From Plasmodiophora brassicae (taxonomy: Eukaryota > Endomyxa: Phytomyxea > Phytomyxea > Plasmodiophorida), in assembly GCA_036867785.1 (NCBI GenBank), contig CP145415.1, positions 310,001 through 374,000 of the forward strand: a stretch of DNA of 64,000 bases, read 5' to 3'. The notes beneath the pieces are model-generated. The model did no database searches and had not been told where the DNA came from. It saw only the letters and a program-made list of their open reading frames with translations. A program made the position numbers and the translations under genes. Of the stretch, positions 29,483-40,788 are shown one piece after another (the first letter of the stretch is position 1; the number at the start of each line of letters is the position of its first letter).

Positions 29483-32400
29483 CGCCCCCTCCAGCAGCAC
29501 ACGGCCTGGGACTTGTGTCGATGATGCCGGCCAGGAGCAGGTTCGCATGATACGAGGTGCTGAGAGCGGGCTTCGTGAGGTAGTCTGCAGCCATCTCGGC
29601 GGACGGGCACTTGTGGACCACGATCAAACTGGCCTCGACGGCCTCCCGGGTGTAGTGAAACTGCACCTCGATGTCCTTCGTGCGATCATCCATCCGACGA
29701 TAGCCAGACCAGGCCTTCGCGCCTTGATTGTCCTCGTATACGATCGTCGGACTGGAGCGTGCGAAGCCGATTTCGGTCAGGAATGACCGGATCCAGGCCA
29801 GCTGGCGGGTAACAGCACACAGCGACTTGATCTCTGCATGTGTGGACGATAAGCTAACTTTGACTGCGCCCAGGTCTTGGCGACGTGACTGCCAGTGCAC
29901 GGGGCCGCCAGCCAGCAGGATGATGTGGCCGGAGCGCGACCGTCGCGTGTCAGGGTCGGATGCCCAATCAGCGTCGGCGTATGCGATCAGACGATCTTCG
30001 GGCTGGCGTTCGTATCGGATGCCGTGCGTCATGGTGCCGGCGAGGTACTTAAGAACGCGTTGCCCCGCACGCCAATGCTGGATGCCGGGATTCGAGGAGA
30101 ATTGGGCCAGTACATTCGTTATGTACGCGATGTCGGGACGGCATCGATGGGCGAGCCATGTCAGGCAGCCAATAAGTTTGAGGTACGGCTTGGTCGCCAT
30201 TTCGTCACGGTCGAGGTCGCTTTGTGGACTCATTGTCGTTGATAGGTGAACGCCAGGCTGGTGCGGCGTGTCGACCGGATGACAATGCGACATGTTGAAG
30301 TCGCTCAACACCTTCTCGATGTACTCGGCTTGGTCAAGGGTGATGGCGCCGGTGCCAGGTTCGCGTCGGATGCGCATGCCAAGCAGGGTCGACGGTTCAC
30401 CTTGATCGGTGATCTCGGCCATCGTGGAGAGCTTCTCGAGAACGGATTCCGCGAACGGGACGTCATTGTACGCCAGCAGACCGTCGTCGGTGTGCACCGA
30501 CATGATCATGAACTTTCCATCGCGATCGTACCGGAAGACGCAGGGGTCCGCGATGATCGATTCGAATCCGAGTGATAACAGCATCTCCCGAAGCGTCTTG
30601 TACCAACGTTCGGCGCCTTGTTTCGTTCCATAAAGGGCCTTTTGCAGTTGACGAACTCGGTACGGGACGTGATGATCGGTGAAGCCATCCGGCTGACGAA
30701 TGTAAACATCATGGAGCATGTCGGCGTTCAGGTATGCGGCCACCCAGTCGACCTGGCGAAGATGCAGGCCGTGCTGCGCCGCGAGCGCTAGGATAACGAG
30801 GAACGCAGTGGCACGGGCGGTCGGCGCGAACGTATCGTCGAAGTCGATGCCGGGGCGTTGTCGGAAGCCCTGAGCACAGAGTCGGGCGGTGAACTTGCGC
30901 GCGGATGCCACCGTTGCCACTGAGCGAGGACTTCACTCGGAACACCCACTTGGCGCCAACAGCGATCTTACTTTTCGGCAGGTCGATTAGCGGGCCGAAC
31001 GTGTCCTTGGCGTCCAGTGTTGCCATCTGGGTGACGGCGGCGTCCCACCAGTGGCCAGCGAAAGGTGATGAGAGGGCATCGGCCATTGAGTTGGGTACGG
31101 GAATGTCGGTCGCTTTCAGCTTCGACAGGTCGGGTCGTGGTAGACGGGCTGGGTCGATCGGGGCGGATACCTTGGCTCGACATGCCTTGGCAGCTGCGCC
31201 GCGACATGTCGGACGGTTGGACCTGATGGCCTGATCGATCAGACGGCGCTCCTCAACCTGCTGCCAATGCCGGATCAGTCGGCGGGAGCGACGAGGAGGG
31301 CGCTGTGTCGGGAACGTTAGGGTCGGATTCTGGAACCAGGCGTCGACCGTCGAGGACCACCGTGTCGACGAACGATTGGCCGCCTCCGGCGCCTTCCACC
31401 ATTCACCAGGCGGTTGACGACGACGATTCGATCGGCGAGGGCGTGGCACGTCGATGACATTGTGGTCAACGATATCAGCAGCATCGGAATTGTCGTGGAC
31501 GTCGGGGTCGGCAGCTTCGTTGGGAGAGTCGTTGCTGGACGCCGAACCTTCGTAGTCGGGATCATCTTCAGCGTCATCATCATCTTCGTCGGTGGATACG
31601 TCATCAGGAGACGGTGAGCGCGACGGTCGGACGATCTCGGAAGGCGATGACGCAGCGGCAGGTGACGGAGGCTCGGGAGGGGATGCTGCGAGAGAGGATG
31701 CTGACGTCGATGGTAGAGGTGCCATGACGGCGTCGGAAGAGACGGGCGTCGGGACGATCGTGTCAACGTTCGGCGCAGAGCTCGACTCGGGACTGGACGG
31801 TGGCGCTGATGATGAACTAGCAGGGCTGGATCTTCCAAAGCCGAATGTGAACGAGGTCTCCAGGAACTCGGCAGTCGTGCTCTCGAACGTGTCTTCCCGG
31901 TCCACGTCGTAGAACCGCCAAGCCTTCATGCCGGGCGTGAAACCGATAAACACAGCGCGAACACGACGAGGCTCCAACTTGCTCGGCTTCTTCGTGGCTG
32001 GATGCGGTCGCATGGCATATATAGGCATCGCAACCGTAGACACGAAGGGCCGAGATGTTAGGTAGGGCGCGACGAGCAGCCTCGAACGATGTGCGACGCC
32101 CGGGAAGGACTGATCTCGGGTGGATGTTGTACAGTATCGCAGAGTAGGACAGCGACCAGGGCCACGTGGAGTCAGGCATGCGAGAGTGGCACCGGATTGA
32201 GCTTTCGATACCGCAGAGCGTGTGGTTGACGCTTTCAGCGCGGCCGTTCTGCTCGGGCGTGTACGGGACAGATTTGCGGTGCAGGATGCCGGACTCGTTG
32301 TAGAACAGGACGCACGCCTTGGAGTTGTACTCGCCGCCACCGTCGGTCTGGAACGTCCGGATACCACGTCCTTCCTGGTTGCGAAGACGCGCGTCATAGT

Positions 32401-34315
32401 GCTTGATGACGTCGAGCGCCTCCGATTTGCGACGTAGCAGATAGACGGACAGGTACCGAGAGGAATCGTCCAGCATGGTCTGGTAGTACTCAAAGCCGCC
32501 GACACCGACGACAGGCCACCGTCCGGACAGATCGCTATGGACGAGATCGCCAACACGACGCGCGCGCGACGTACTGGGAGGGAATGATGACCGTTTGCCC
32601 TTGGCGAGTAAACATGCAGCGCATGGACATCGATCTTGCGGCCTCGGGATTGGCCCGTCGAACTTCATGCCACGACAACGTTTGTGCAGGATGCGCAGGT
32701 TGCCGTAACCCAGGTGGCCGGTTCGAGCGTGCCAGACAGCTGGAGCTGCGGCGGTGACCTTAGCGACGCGGCATGAGACGCTGGATGCGATCAAGGAGCA
32801 GACTCGGGCAGAGTGAAGTGTGCCGGGCGCGGAGGTTGGAGCGGATAATGGAATCCGGTACAGGTTATCGTGTCCTCGTTGACTGACGGCCACTGGCTGA
32901 CCGACGGGCGCCGTCCAGTTGGCCCCCGAGTAGATCTTCGCGGTATCGCCGTCGAACACGATCTTGTGACCTGATCTGGTGAGCTGGCCAACTGATACTA
33001 GCGCTTGGCCAAGTCGGGGAACGTGCAGCGAATCGATACTCGTCGCCTGGACATCCATGCCGAATGACGTCACGCCTCGACCGGAAGTGGTTGTACGCGA
33101 CAGATCGGCTAGCTCAACTTCCGGTCCGGTGCCTTGGCGATAGCAGCTGAGATGTCGGCGCAGGGGCGTCATCGTCGTGGAACACGCTGAGTCCAGTAGG
33201 CCTACTGAGTTCGCGTACACGTCGATGGCGTGGCGTGCCGACAAAGCACGCATCGGCTCGGGCGCCGGATCGATCGGATGAGCGCCAGACGTTGGATACT
33301 CGTTGGACGTTGGTGAGGATGTATTGCTTTTCGCGTTGCTGTCGCGGTACCAGATGTGTCGTTGCAGCGTGCATTCGCCGTTAGTGTGCTTGGATCCGGG
33401 ATGGAAGACGCAGGACTCGTTGCGTCGTGGTCCACGGGGACGCGTCGATGTGGCGCAACTGGAGCGGTTGGCCGTTTGGAACGCGTCGTGTCGGTCCCGC
33501 ACGTCTTGGACCCTGATCTCCTCGCTTGTCAACGACCCGACGACCTCGGAGACACTGGGCAGCGTGTCCAGAGCACGATTGTGCAGGCCAGCGACGACGG
33601 CGTCGAGATCGGATGATGCGTTGGCCAAGATGAGGACGGCGACCAATGCGTCGGTGAGGGACAGCATCTCGGTCGGTACCGTCGACCGGACGCGATGAGC
33701 CGCTGCTTGAACTCGGGCGGCGTACGTGGCGACCGACTCGCCGGGCATGTGCTGGACCGTGACGAGGTCGCGGACGGCGCGCACGACCGATGCCAGCGAC
33801 GACGGGCTGTACGCCTGGAACAGCACGCGCCAGCACTTGGCAGCCGAGCCTGCCTGAAACAAAGACAATGCGGACGCGATCTTGTGGTCCAGCATGTGGA
33901 CGAGTAGAATCTCGCGCGCGGCTGCCTCGAGAGCTGGGTCGTGTGCCGTACCGGTTGTCGCAGTCGGCGAGCCATCTTCGTTGATCCCGATGACGTCCGC
34001 GTACCCACGATTGCGAAACCAGAGTGCAGCTGTCTGAACCCAGGACGTGAACGAGTCGGGAGTACCGTCGAACTTGGGCATGGGCAGTCGGCCTGCGTCG
34101 CTTCGGCTGTGCGCCTCGGCGATGATCGGCATGGCCGGGGTCGATGGACAGCTGGTCGGACGCGCCAGCTGCTGCTGCAGGACACGGAGACGGTCGATCT
34201 TCTCCTGCCTGGCGATCGTTGCCTCCGCTTCGGCAATTCGGGTGTCGATCTCCTCGAGCGACAGATGACGCAGCGGGTCGTCATCCGTGTTAGGCGTCGC
34301 CTGGCGCTCGGCCAT
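29352..34315 (-). pseudogene. copia Gag-Pol, copy 1, two frameshifts
   Basis: Domains in order: Gag (start MAERQATPNTDDDPLRHLSL; Cys/His cluster CVFHPGSKHTNGEC), protease (VGLLDSACSTTMTP), GAG-pre-integrase (VWHARTGHLGYGNLRILHKR, CPCAACLLAKG), integrase core (DLVHSDLSGRWPVVG, FQTDGGGEYNSKA, YTPEQNGRAESVNHTL), an acidic linker, reverse transcriptase (VDWVAAYLNADMLHDVYIRQ, SVHTDDGLLAYND) and RNase H (YADADWASDPDTRRSRSGHI, SSTHAEIKSL). A TATA insertion at 32018-32023 and a CGCG insertion near 30896-30903 each shift the frame. Unlike copy 2 it keeps the complete RNase H C-terminus. Confidence 0.92.
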
Positions 34316-34358
34316 GGCGAGTAGGGGCTCAGCGCCTGCGCCTATACGACTGTTAATC

Positions 34359-34542
34359 TGAGAAGGACAATAATGAAGTGGATGTATTACGTACGGCGTG
34401 TGCGGCGGACGTTACAGTGGCGACGTAGTCGCCGACGGTGTAACGGTTGCCAACGCCGGCGGGCACGGAGTCGCGGAGTGCGTGACGGCGTTCACGTGCT
34501 GCAGGCATGTGCTGCTGGTCGTAGTGGATACGTTGTTCGACA
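34359..34542 (-). repeat. 5' LTR, copia copy 1
   Basis: 184 bp, followed on the minus strand by a 43-nt leader and the Gag-Pol ATG at 34315. Confidence 0.93.
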
Positions 34543-34543
34543 G

Positions 34544-35706
34544 ATGTCTGCGCCACCAGATCCTAGCATTGTCGAGGCGACGACCACTGTCCCCAATGAC
34601 TTGTTCAACGTTCCAGGCGCTTATAGAAACAAGGACTGCCAGCCGCTGGCACAGGGCGGCGCCCCGACGCACAAGCGGTTTGCGGCATGGCACGATGTGC
34701 TCCTGCTGCGCGCAGCGAACGACATCAAGCCTTGGGAGGCGAAGTACGGGAAGGTGATGGCCGTGTGGGACCTCATTGCCGCTCGGCTGGCCAACACCAT
34801 CGGCTTTGGCCTGAAGAAAGACGGGGCTTCGCTGAAAAAGCGTTTCGAACTCATAGTCGATCAGTTCAGGAAGGACGACCAGGAGTCCCTCAAGAAGTCC
34901 GGCGTCGAGGAAGAATTCACCGAGAAACAGGAACTCTTGACCGATATCGTCACCAGAATGGACGATCATCTGACGATGACCGCGGCTGCGAAGGCTGAGT
35001 TGACCGGCAAGAAGGAAGCCGTCGAAGCGTCGGGGGCCATCATGCGCGAACTCGCGATGCGAGAAATGGGCTACGAGAGTCTCGACGACGAAAATAATGG
35101 CGACACAGTGCTGAACGGAGAGGTTTCCGGCGAGAATCTCACGAATGCCAGTGTGCGTCTTGCTCTGAATTTCAAATTTCACTAACATTTGCTAACATAT
35201 GCTGCCAGAGTGATAACCCCATGGAGATTGCCTCGCCCTCTCCCCACCAGCCGAATAGGATGAAAAGGACAGGCGATTTCCGGCGCAAGATCAGCAAGCG
35301 CCAGAAGCTGGATGCCTTCTCTGACGCAATCGCGGCGGGCGTTAGTCAAAGCAACCAAGCACAGGCGGATAAGTTGCAGATCCTGCAGCAGCGGCTGGCG
35401 TTCGACATGGACAATGCAAGGCGCCTGCTGGAGTTCGAAGAGCGACAATGGCAGCGCGACGAGGAGCGCGAGGAGCGGCAACGGCAGCGCGACGAGGAGC
35501 GCGAAGAGCGACAACGGCTCCGGGATGAACAGCGAGAAGAGCGTCAGCACCAAAACATGCTGCGCGACGAGGAGCGCGAGGAGCGGCAACGGCAGCGCGA
35601 CGAGGAGCGCGAAGAGCGACAACGGCTCCGGGATGAACAGCGAGACGAGCGTCAGCAGCAAAACATGCTGGCGATCGTTGCCCTCTTGACGAAGAACACT
35701 CAATAA
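34544..35706 (+). CDS. Harbinger partner protein (Myb/SANT-like plus coiled coil)
   Basis: Exons 34544-35152 and 35209-35706 join in phase 0 across a 56-bp GT-AG intron with two CTAAC branch-point-like words, giving 368 aa. Residues 40-110 form a trihelix/Myb-like region (FAAWHDVLLLRAANDIKPWE, AVWDLIAARLANTIGFGLKK, SLKKRFELIVDQFRKDDQES). The C-terminal half is a charged coiled coil made of two near-identical 36-residue repeats rich in Arg, Glu and Gln. In Harbinger elements such partners bind the TIRs and import the transposase into the nucleus. Copia copy 1 inserted so that its target duplication GATGT contains the start codon; the ATG survives but the native promoter is now 5.2 kb away. Confidence 0.75.
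35454..35669 (+). repeat. 108-bp tandem duplication inside the partner gene
   Basis: Two copies in tandem with period 108 bp (the word CAAAACATGC at 35551 and 35659), differing at a few bases. It encodes the 36-residue Glu/Arg/Gln coiled-coil repeat. Confidence 0.85.
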
Positions 35707-35713
35707 ATTCTGT

Positions 35714-36844
35714 TTATTCACATCCGAGGTATTCCTCCAGTGAGGGCGGAAGCATGTCAAAATACATGCTGATTTGGTTGCCACGTGGTTGCAGTGTTGT
35801 ATGGCAATTCGTCAACAAGGTGGCGACCAAGAACGAAATCCCAACCGGAGCCTTTCGGACCTTCTGCTTCTTGTCAAAGTCCATATACGACCACAACGTC
35901 TTTAGCCGTCCGAACGCCCATTCGACTGCCTCGCGAACCGAGCTCATTGCGGCATTAAAGTGCTTCTGAAGAGATCCAGGAGCCGGAGCGTTGAAAGGGC
36001 AACACATAAGGTCGTTACAGCCATATGCAGGGTCTCCGTAGATAAGGCGTCCTCCGAACACGTCAGGGCGGCTCCTCAGCAAAGGCAGAATATTGCTCAT
36101 CGACAGCAGCGTTGTGTCATGTCGCCGACCTTCGACGGGGCCGTACATACTGACTATCAGTCCATCAGGCGTTGTGATGCCCTGCCAACTAAAACAATGC
36201 GTCCTCGTGTGCCCACTGAACACGGACCTCTGAAGGTTTTCGCCGGAGGGAGCGTCATCTCTAGGGCTTGGACGGCACAAGTGCTGCTTGGTGCCATCAA
36301 TGAACGCCCAACAGTTCGGAAGTGGCGCTCCCTTCTCCTGGATTGCTTGACAGTATCTAGCAATTCGAGCTTCGACCACTGGCATGTTGAAGTAGATCAA
36401 GTGCTTGTGGTTCCGATACACAAGCTTTGCGGTGTGCCAGAAAAGTCGCGATATCGCAGGCTCCGAGCGCCCGAACTCATTCGCGATAGTGTACAGCCAT
36501 GCTGGCTCCGCCAACCGCCGGCACAGCAGGGCAATTGCCTCAAGACCGGAGATCTTATCGCCTGCCTTCGTCACGACCACATCCGGGATCTTGAGAGATC
36601 GCCGGAGTCGTCGTAACTCGGATATCGTGAAACGATATCGTTTCCTGGCAGCCGCATCTGGTAGAAGCGGATCGAAGTGGTTGCTGTGGTCGATTTCTGC
36701 GCCTGCAGGTCGTACCGCGAACCATCGGTTGTCGAGCATGACCGACATGATCTCCAGGAAACGTCGCCTATTCCAGCCAACGCCGACAAGCACGAGCAGT
36801 AGAACGCGGATCGCCTCTTCCTCCGTCAAACGCGGTACGTTCAT
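35714..36844 (-). CDS. Harbinger transposase (DDE_Tnp_4)
   Basis: 376 aa from ATG 36844. An N-terminal helical/HTH region (ISGLEAIALLCRRLAEPAWL, TIANEFGRSEPAISRLFWHT) precedes the catalytic nuclease: Asp in CWAFIDGTKQHLCRP, Asp in LIYGDPAYGCN and Glu in VREAVEWAFGRLKTLW, the DDE triad of PIF/Harbinger. The frame is open throughout and length is normal for the family. The gene ends 7 bp from the stop of the partner gene. Together with intact TIRs this suggests a once-active, possibly still trans-competent transposase. Confidence 0.9.
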   Translation of the reverse strand: MNVPRLTEEEAIRVLLLVLVGVGWNRRRFLEIMSVMLDNRWFAVRPAGAEIDHSNHFDPLLPDAAARKRYRFTISELRRLRRSLKIPDVVVTKAGDKISGLEAIALLCRRLAEPAWLYTIANEFGRSEPAISRLFWHTAKLVYRNHKHLIYFNMPVVEARIARYCQAIQEKGAPLPNCWAFIDGTKQHLCRPSPRDDAPSGENLQRSVFSGHTRTHCFSWQGITTPDGLIVSMYGPVEGRRHDTTLLSMSNILPLLRSRPDVFGGRLIYGDPAYGCNDLMCCPFNAPAPGSLQKHFNAAMSSVREAVEWAFGRLKTLWSYMDFDKKQKVRKAPVGISFLVATLLTNCHTTLQPRGNQISMYFDMLPPSLEEYLGCE

Positions 36845-36930
36845 ATTGCTATGAACGGAACGGAAAACGCTTTCGAAAGGCAGCACCTGTCGACCTTTCC
36901 GTTCCGTGACTGGCTGCGGCTGCGACTGTA

Positions 36931-36987
36931 GCTGTGCCGGGCAGCGGAACGGGAAACTGAACGGAAAAGTGGCTCCGAAAGTTCTCT
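36931..36987 (-). repeat. Right TIR of Harbinger element
   Basis: Reverse complement of the left TIR, ending GAAAGTTCTCT, followed by ATT. Confidence 0.92.
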
Positions 36988-37040
36988 ATTGCCTAGCCGG
37001 AATACGACACAGTGATCACTGTAGTCACGTACGAAGGTCG

Positions 37041-38671
37041 ATGGCTGCAGGGACGACGCGCGAATCGGTGTCGATGATCGACGAGGACTTGACTGCGGTT
37101 ACAGGGCGACTAGACGCGCTGCAGCCGGTGGTCGAGAGCGGTGACGAAGACCACCCGGTCTACGAATACCCGGATGAACAGTCGGGGCTGCCAGACGGCA
37201 ACAACGCTGTCGACGCAGCCCGCATCGCCAGCATATATAGCCAAGGTGGACAGGGCGTCCAAGGCCCCTGAACTCAGGCTGTGTGACGGTAAAAGCACCA
37301 ACAGGTGGTTTGATGCTCAGAAACGACACACCGAGTACCTTAACAGTTTGGGCGTACTCCGGAGTCGTGCACCGCTTCGGGAAATGATCGACGAGGATCT
37401 GCTACCAATTCTCCTATGCAGCGCGGGTGAACTTCACTGGACCTCGGAAGACATTCCCGATGACGTTATCGAGCGGATGCTACGTGGCTGGCAGATGGCC
37501 CAGGCGCCTGCTCAGAGCGGATCATACTGGACCTACTTCGACTCTCTGCGCATGAACAAGAGCATCCAGGATGCCAGGGCGCGGGTGCTCGACTATGGTC
37601 GACAGCTGGTGAAGATCGTCAAGGACCGTGACCTTGGGGAGATCTTCTCGGGAGAGAAGGGCCCCAAGAAGGTCGACATCCTCATGCAGGGAATCTACCC
37701 CCTGAGCTCAAGACGCGCATGAAGGAGCTGCTGGAAACGACTGAGAAGCACCTCAAGTCGGATCCGGACGCGTTCTTCAAGCGTCTTGAGGATAAAACTA
37801 TTGCTTTCGACGAGTGCGGCGTGCACTGAGCATGTCCCGTCTCGATGGTGCATCGCGACAGACTGCGATCGCGTCACGCAGCGCCCTCACCATCCCCAAG
37901 AAGAGGAAGGAGAGGGATCAGCCCATGCCGGCGGAGGAACAAGCCCTCAAGAAGCTGAAGCGTGGCAAAGAGGAAGGCGAAGTGCCCCAATGCGGGTTAT
38001 GCAAGGGGGAACACCGTCTCAGACAGTGTCCCAAAGCCTCAGACGACCAGAAGGAGCGCATCGTCAAGAAGCTGCGAGAGGCGCGCGAAGCGATCAAGGA
38101 GGCGCGCATCAACAGCAGCAGCAATGCCATTAAACCACAGGGTAGCGGCTACATGCGAGTGTCGAAAGTAGACATCCGATTAGAAAGTAGCGCTGAGCGA
38201 CATGGCGACAACCAGATCGTAGTTGGCGTAGGAAAAACAGACGGCAAGTGGCCGGGCATCCTTGACAGTGCAGCTGAGCGCACGCTGATGCCGATGTCGA
38301 TGGCCATGCAAATTGCCGAATTGGACCCAAACACAGACATGAGAGAACTGGAAGCACCAGTGACACTGATTCTAGCCGACAGTGAGCAAGCAATTGGGAA
38401 AGCCACCCACGAAACCAAAGTGGACTTGTCGCTGCAGACACGTGCTGGGAAGCTGCAGATTCCTAAGCACACCTGTCTTGAATGGGATGTGCCAGCAGAA
38501 CATATCTACTTGGGTCTCGATTTGCTTGAGGACCTTGGAATAGATCCGGCCTCAGCTCTGGAGCATCTGATCGCAAATTAGCAAGCAACCAGCGACAACG
38601 AATCGCAAACTGATGATCAGATGTACGAAGATGTTGAAATAGGAGACATCATTCCAGAGGACATACGTGAA
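37041..38671 (+). pseudogene. Gag-protease relic of a second Ty3 family (element H)
   Basis: Three consecutive readings in different frames: 37041-37271 (acidic N-terminus), about 37200-37722 (capsid-like: RWFDAQKRHTEYLNSLGVLR, YWTYFDSLRMNKSIQDARAR) and 37814-38581 (basic region, knuckle CGLCKGEHRLRQC, protease WPGILDSAAERTLMPMSM with a final hydrophobic IYLGLDLLEDLGI). A CX2CX3HX4C knuckle followed by an aspartic protease identifies a retroelement Gag-PR. RT and integrase are missing because a Ty3 LTR (element G) starts near 38672. The 5' end lies by the Harbinger TIR. Confidence 0.7.
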
Positions 38672-39714
38672 TGTCAGGAGACGACACGACGGACGACTAT
38701 TGTCTCCACAACACGGAATTAACAGACTGCCGAAGCCGTCGGTTGCCGTGGACGTTTATTCAAACTGCGCGGCTGCGCGACCCCCGTCGCGGCCGTGCCA
38801 TAACAGTATAGTCCCCTGTCATCGGGCCGGTCTGCGGGGTGGCTTTCGCCACTTCGGCTCCGGCTTGGTTGGGTACCGAGCGTGGAAGATAGCCAACAAT
38901 TCGTTGAGCCCACCTGTGCCGTGTAGTTCTCCTGCGGGTTCCCACGTGCGTTCAGAAGGCGGGTACCCCTCCCAGTCAAATATTCCAGTCGGGAACGGCG
39001 ATATCGAGAATCGAGGACATCGTGAACGATGAAGAGGGGAGCATCGTCATCCGCGAGAAGAATCGGTGGAGGAGGAGGTTGAGTGCGACCAGGGATAAGG
39101 TTGGCGACGTAAGGCTCGAGTTGAGATACATAAAATACATTGTGGATACGGAAATCGGCAGGAAGGTCGAGTTGAAAGGCAACCGGATTGACGAGTTGGC
39201 TGATAGGGAATGGCCCCAAAAATTGGTAGCCGAGCTTCGCGCAGGGTCGCAGAGTTTTCAGCGAGCCGCGGCGTAGCATCACTAAGTCGCCCACCTGAAA
39301 CTTCGGAGACGTTTGCCGCGTCGCGTCGGCGAATCGTTTGGAATCGGCAGAAGCTCGAGTCAATTGGCGGGTCAAGAAGGTGCGAATCCTCTGCAAGGGC
39401 TCAGCTCGCTCGTCGGCAGTCGGATTGGCGCTGGTAGACGGTCGAGGTTGCACGTCCATCACACGTGGATGGTAGCCATAATTCGCGAAAAACGGTGACA
39501 TACCTGTCGCGGTATGGTCTGCATTGTTGTACGAGAATTCAGCTACGGCAAGGAGCGGCTGCCAGTCGTCTTGTAAGTAGTTGGCGTACGCACGGAGATA
39601 CTGTTCCATGACTTGGTTCACCCGCTCGGTTTGGCCATCGGATTCTGGGTGCCGCGAAGAAGACAGGTTGCGTTGCACGCCGAGACGTATGAGAAGTTGC
39701 TTCCAGAACTTAGC
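38672..39714 (-). mobile_element. Ty3 fragment G: integrase C-terminus, broken chromodomain and 3' LTR
   Basis: On the minus strand, 39714-38985 encodes the end of an integrase close to those of A and C ([60 protein letters not shown]). The chromodomain is frameshifted at about 38985: RRSRLEYL is followed by the tail of the domain in another frame. A likely 3' LTR starts with TGTCAGGAGACGAC at 38672 and includes a CCGTCGG...TTTATTC tract like that of A. The fragment is cut at 39714, where the LTR of E starts, so E inserted into G. Confidence 0.7.
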
Positions 39715-39834
39715 TGTAACGCCTGAACGGGCGCGTTGGCAAATGGCGCCTCAAATGGCGCCGACGGCAATAAAGTCCGAGACGACCGCGGACCGACGGC
39801 AGTCGGTCAACGCGTGAGTCAGTTGAACCTGACA
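39715..39834 (+). repeat. 5' LTR of element E
   Basis: 120 bp, inferred from the TG...CA ends and the primer-binding site. No second LTR is present to confirm the borders. The five bases before it are TTAGC. Confidence 0.75.
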
Positions 39835-39849
39835 GTTTGACCGACTACC

Positions 39850-40788
39850 ATGCCGGAGACGCGAGCAACCCGGAAGACGAACGACGACAAGCCCGCCGAG
39901 ACGGTAACGACTGACGGGATCGAGACGACTGACGAGGAGGCGATGGAGAAGAGGATCGCGAAGGCAGTGGCGGACGCGCTGCGCGCCCAGAGGGCCGAAT
40001 TTGAGGAGATGCTCCGACGGGAGCGGGCGGAACGGGCGTTGACTGCTGCGACCGAGGCGATACGCTCCCAACCGCCGGCACATATCGACGACCTAGGAAC
40101 GCGAACGCTGAACGTCACCGTCGATTTGCAGTCATTTTCGGGCAACTTTTCAATCGACGCCATCACCGCCCGGGATTGGCTAGAGATGTTCTCCGACTTG
40201 CTCGACCTGCGTTCGCAGGAACCGTTGCCTCGCACGGCCCGAAACCTGCTCTCGTCCCGCCTGGTCGGCGACGCGCGGGAGCTCTATTTCGCGGCGGCGC
40301 CGATGACGCCGACCGAGTTGACAGCGACACTGACTGGTGCGTTCCCGGAATCGACACCGCGTGCCGCCAAGGAGGCATTCGAGCATTTCCGCCGGACGAC
40401 GCCCAGCATCGACGTGCACGTCGTGCGATTCCGGTGCCTGTACCTACGGGCCCGCCGGCTGAACCCGCGGGAATGCGACTACACCGAGGAGACGCTAGCG
40501 GAATACTTTCGCAATTCCTTGCACGTCGCATTGAGCGAGGAACTCTACAAATGGCAGCTCGTCACCTTGGACGCCATGATCGCGAAGGCCCGGCACCTAG
40601 AGCCCGCATACCCGTTTGTCCCGCCGCAAGTGAACCAGCTGACGGGAGGCCAACAGACGGTACCGCTGACCGACGACGAGCGCGCGCGATGCCTACGCGA
40701 GGGACGCTGTTTTCGATGCAAGGCGCACCACGGTCACCGGTCGCGCGAGTGCCCTCTCCGCGCCCAGCCGGGAAACGGGGAAGGGTGA
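39850..40788 (+). CDS. gag: Gag, element E
   Basis: 312 aa, open frame. A helical N-terminus (KAVADALRAQRAEFEEMLRR), a capsid-like centre (FSIDAITARDWLEMFSDLLD, LYKWQLVTLDAMIAKARHLE) and a C-terminal knuckle CFRCKAHHGHRSREC. Its plan matches Gag of A. It overlaps the protease frame at its 3' end. Confidence 0.85.
   Translation: MPETRATRKTNDDKPAETVTTDGIETTDEEAMEKRIAKAVADALRAQRAEFEEMLRRERAERALTAATEAIRSQPPAHIDDLGTRTLNVTVDLQSFSGNFSIDAITARDWLEMFSDLLDLRSQEPLPRTARNLLSSRLVGDARELYFAAAPMTPTELTATLTGAFPESTPRAAKEAFEHFRRTTPSIDVHVVRFRCLYLRARRLNPRECDYTEETLAEYFRNSLHVALSEELYKWQLVTLDAMIAKARHLEPAYPFVPPQVNQLTGGQQTVPLTDDERARCLREGRCFRCKAHHGHRSRECPLRAQPGNGEG

Larger units (their letters stand above)
29299..34542 (-). 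mobile_element. Ty1/copia element, copy 1 (5.24 kb)
   Basis: 184-bp LTRs (29299-29482 and 34359-34542), TG...CA in element orientation, flanked by GATGT at 29294-29298 and 34543-34547. It lies inside the Harbinger element. The Gag-Pol frame is broken by two 4-bp insertions. Copy 2 (51967-57178) and copy 3 (60816-end) belong to the same family and are almost identical. Confidence 0.95.
29002..36987. mobile_element. PIF/Harbinger-type DNA transposon, interrupted by copia copy 1
   Basis: Terminal inverted repeats of 57 bp (29002-29058 and 36931-36987) differ at one position and are flanked by a 3-bp duplication ATT (28999-29001 and 36988-36990). Inside are two genes meeting tail to tail: a Myb-like/coiled-coil protein (plus) and a DDE_Tnp_4 transposase (minus). 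This two-gene plan is typical of PIF/Harbinger. Without the 5.2-kb copia insertion the element is about 2.7 kb. Confidence 0.9.
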
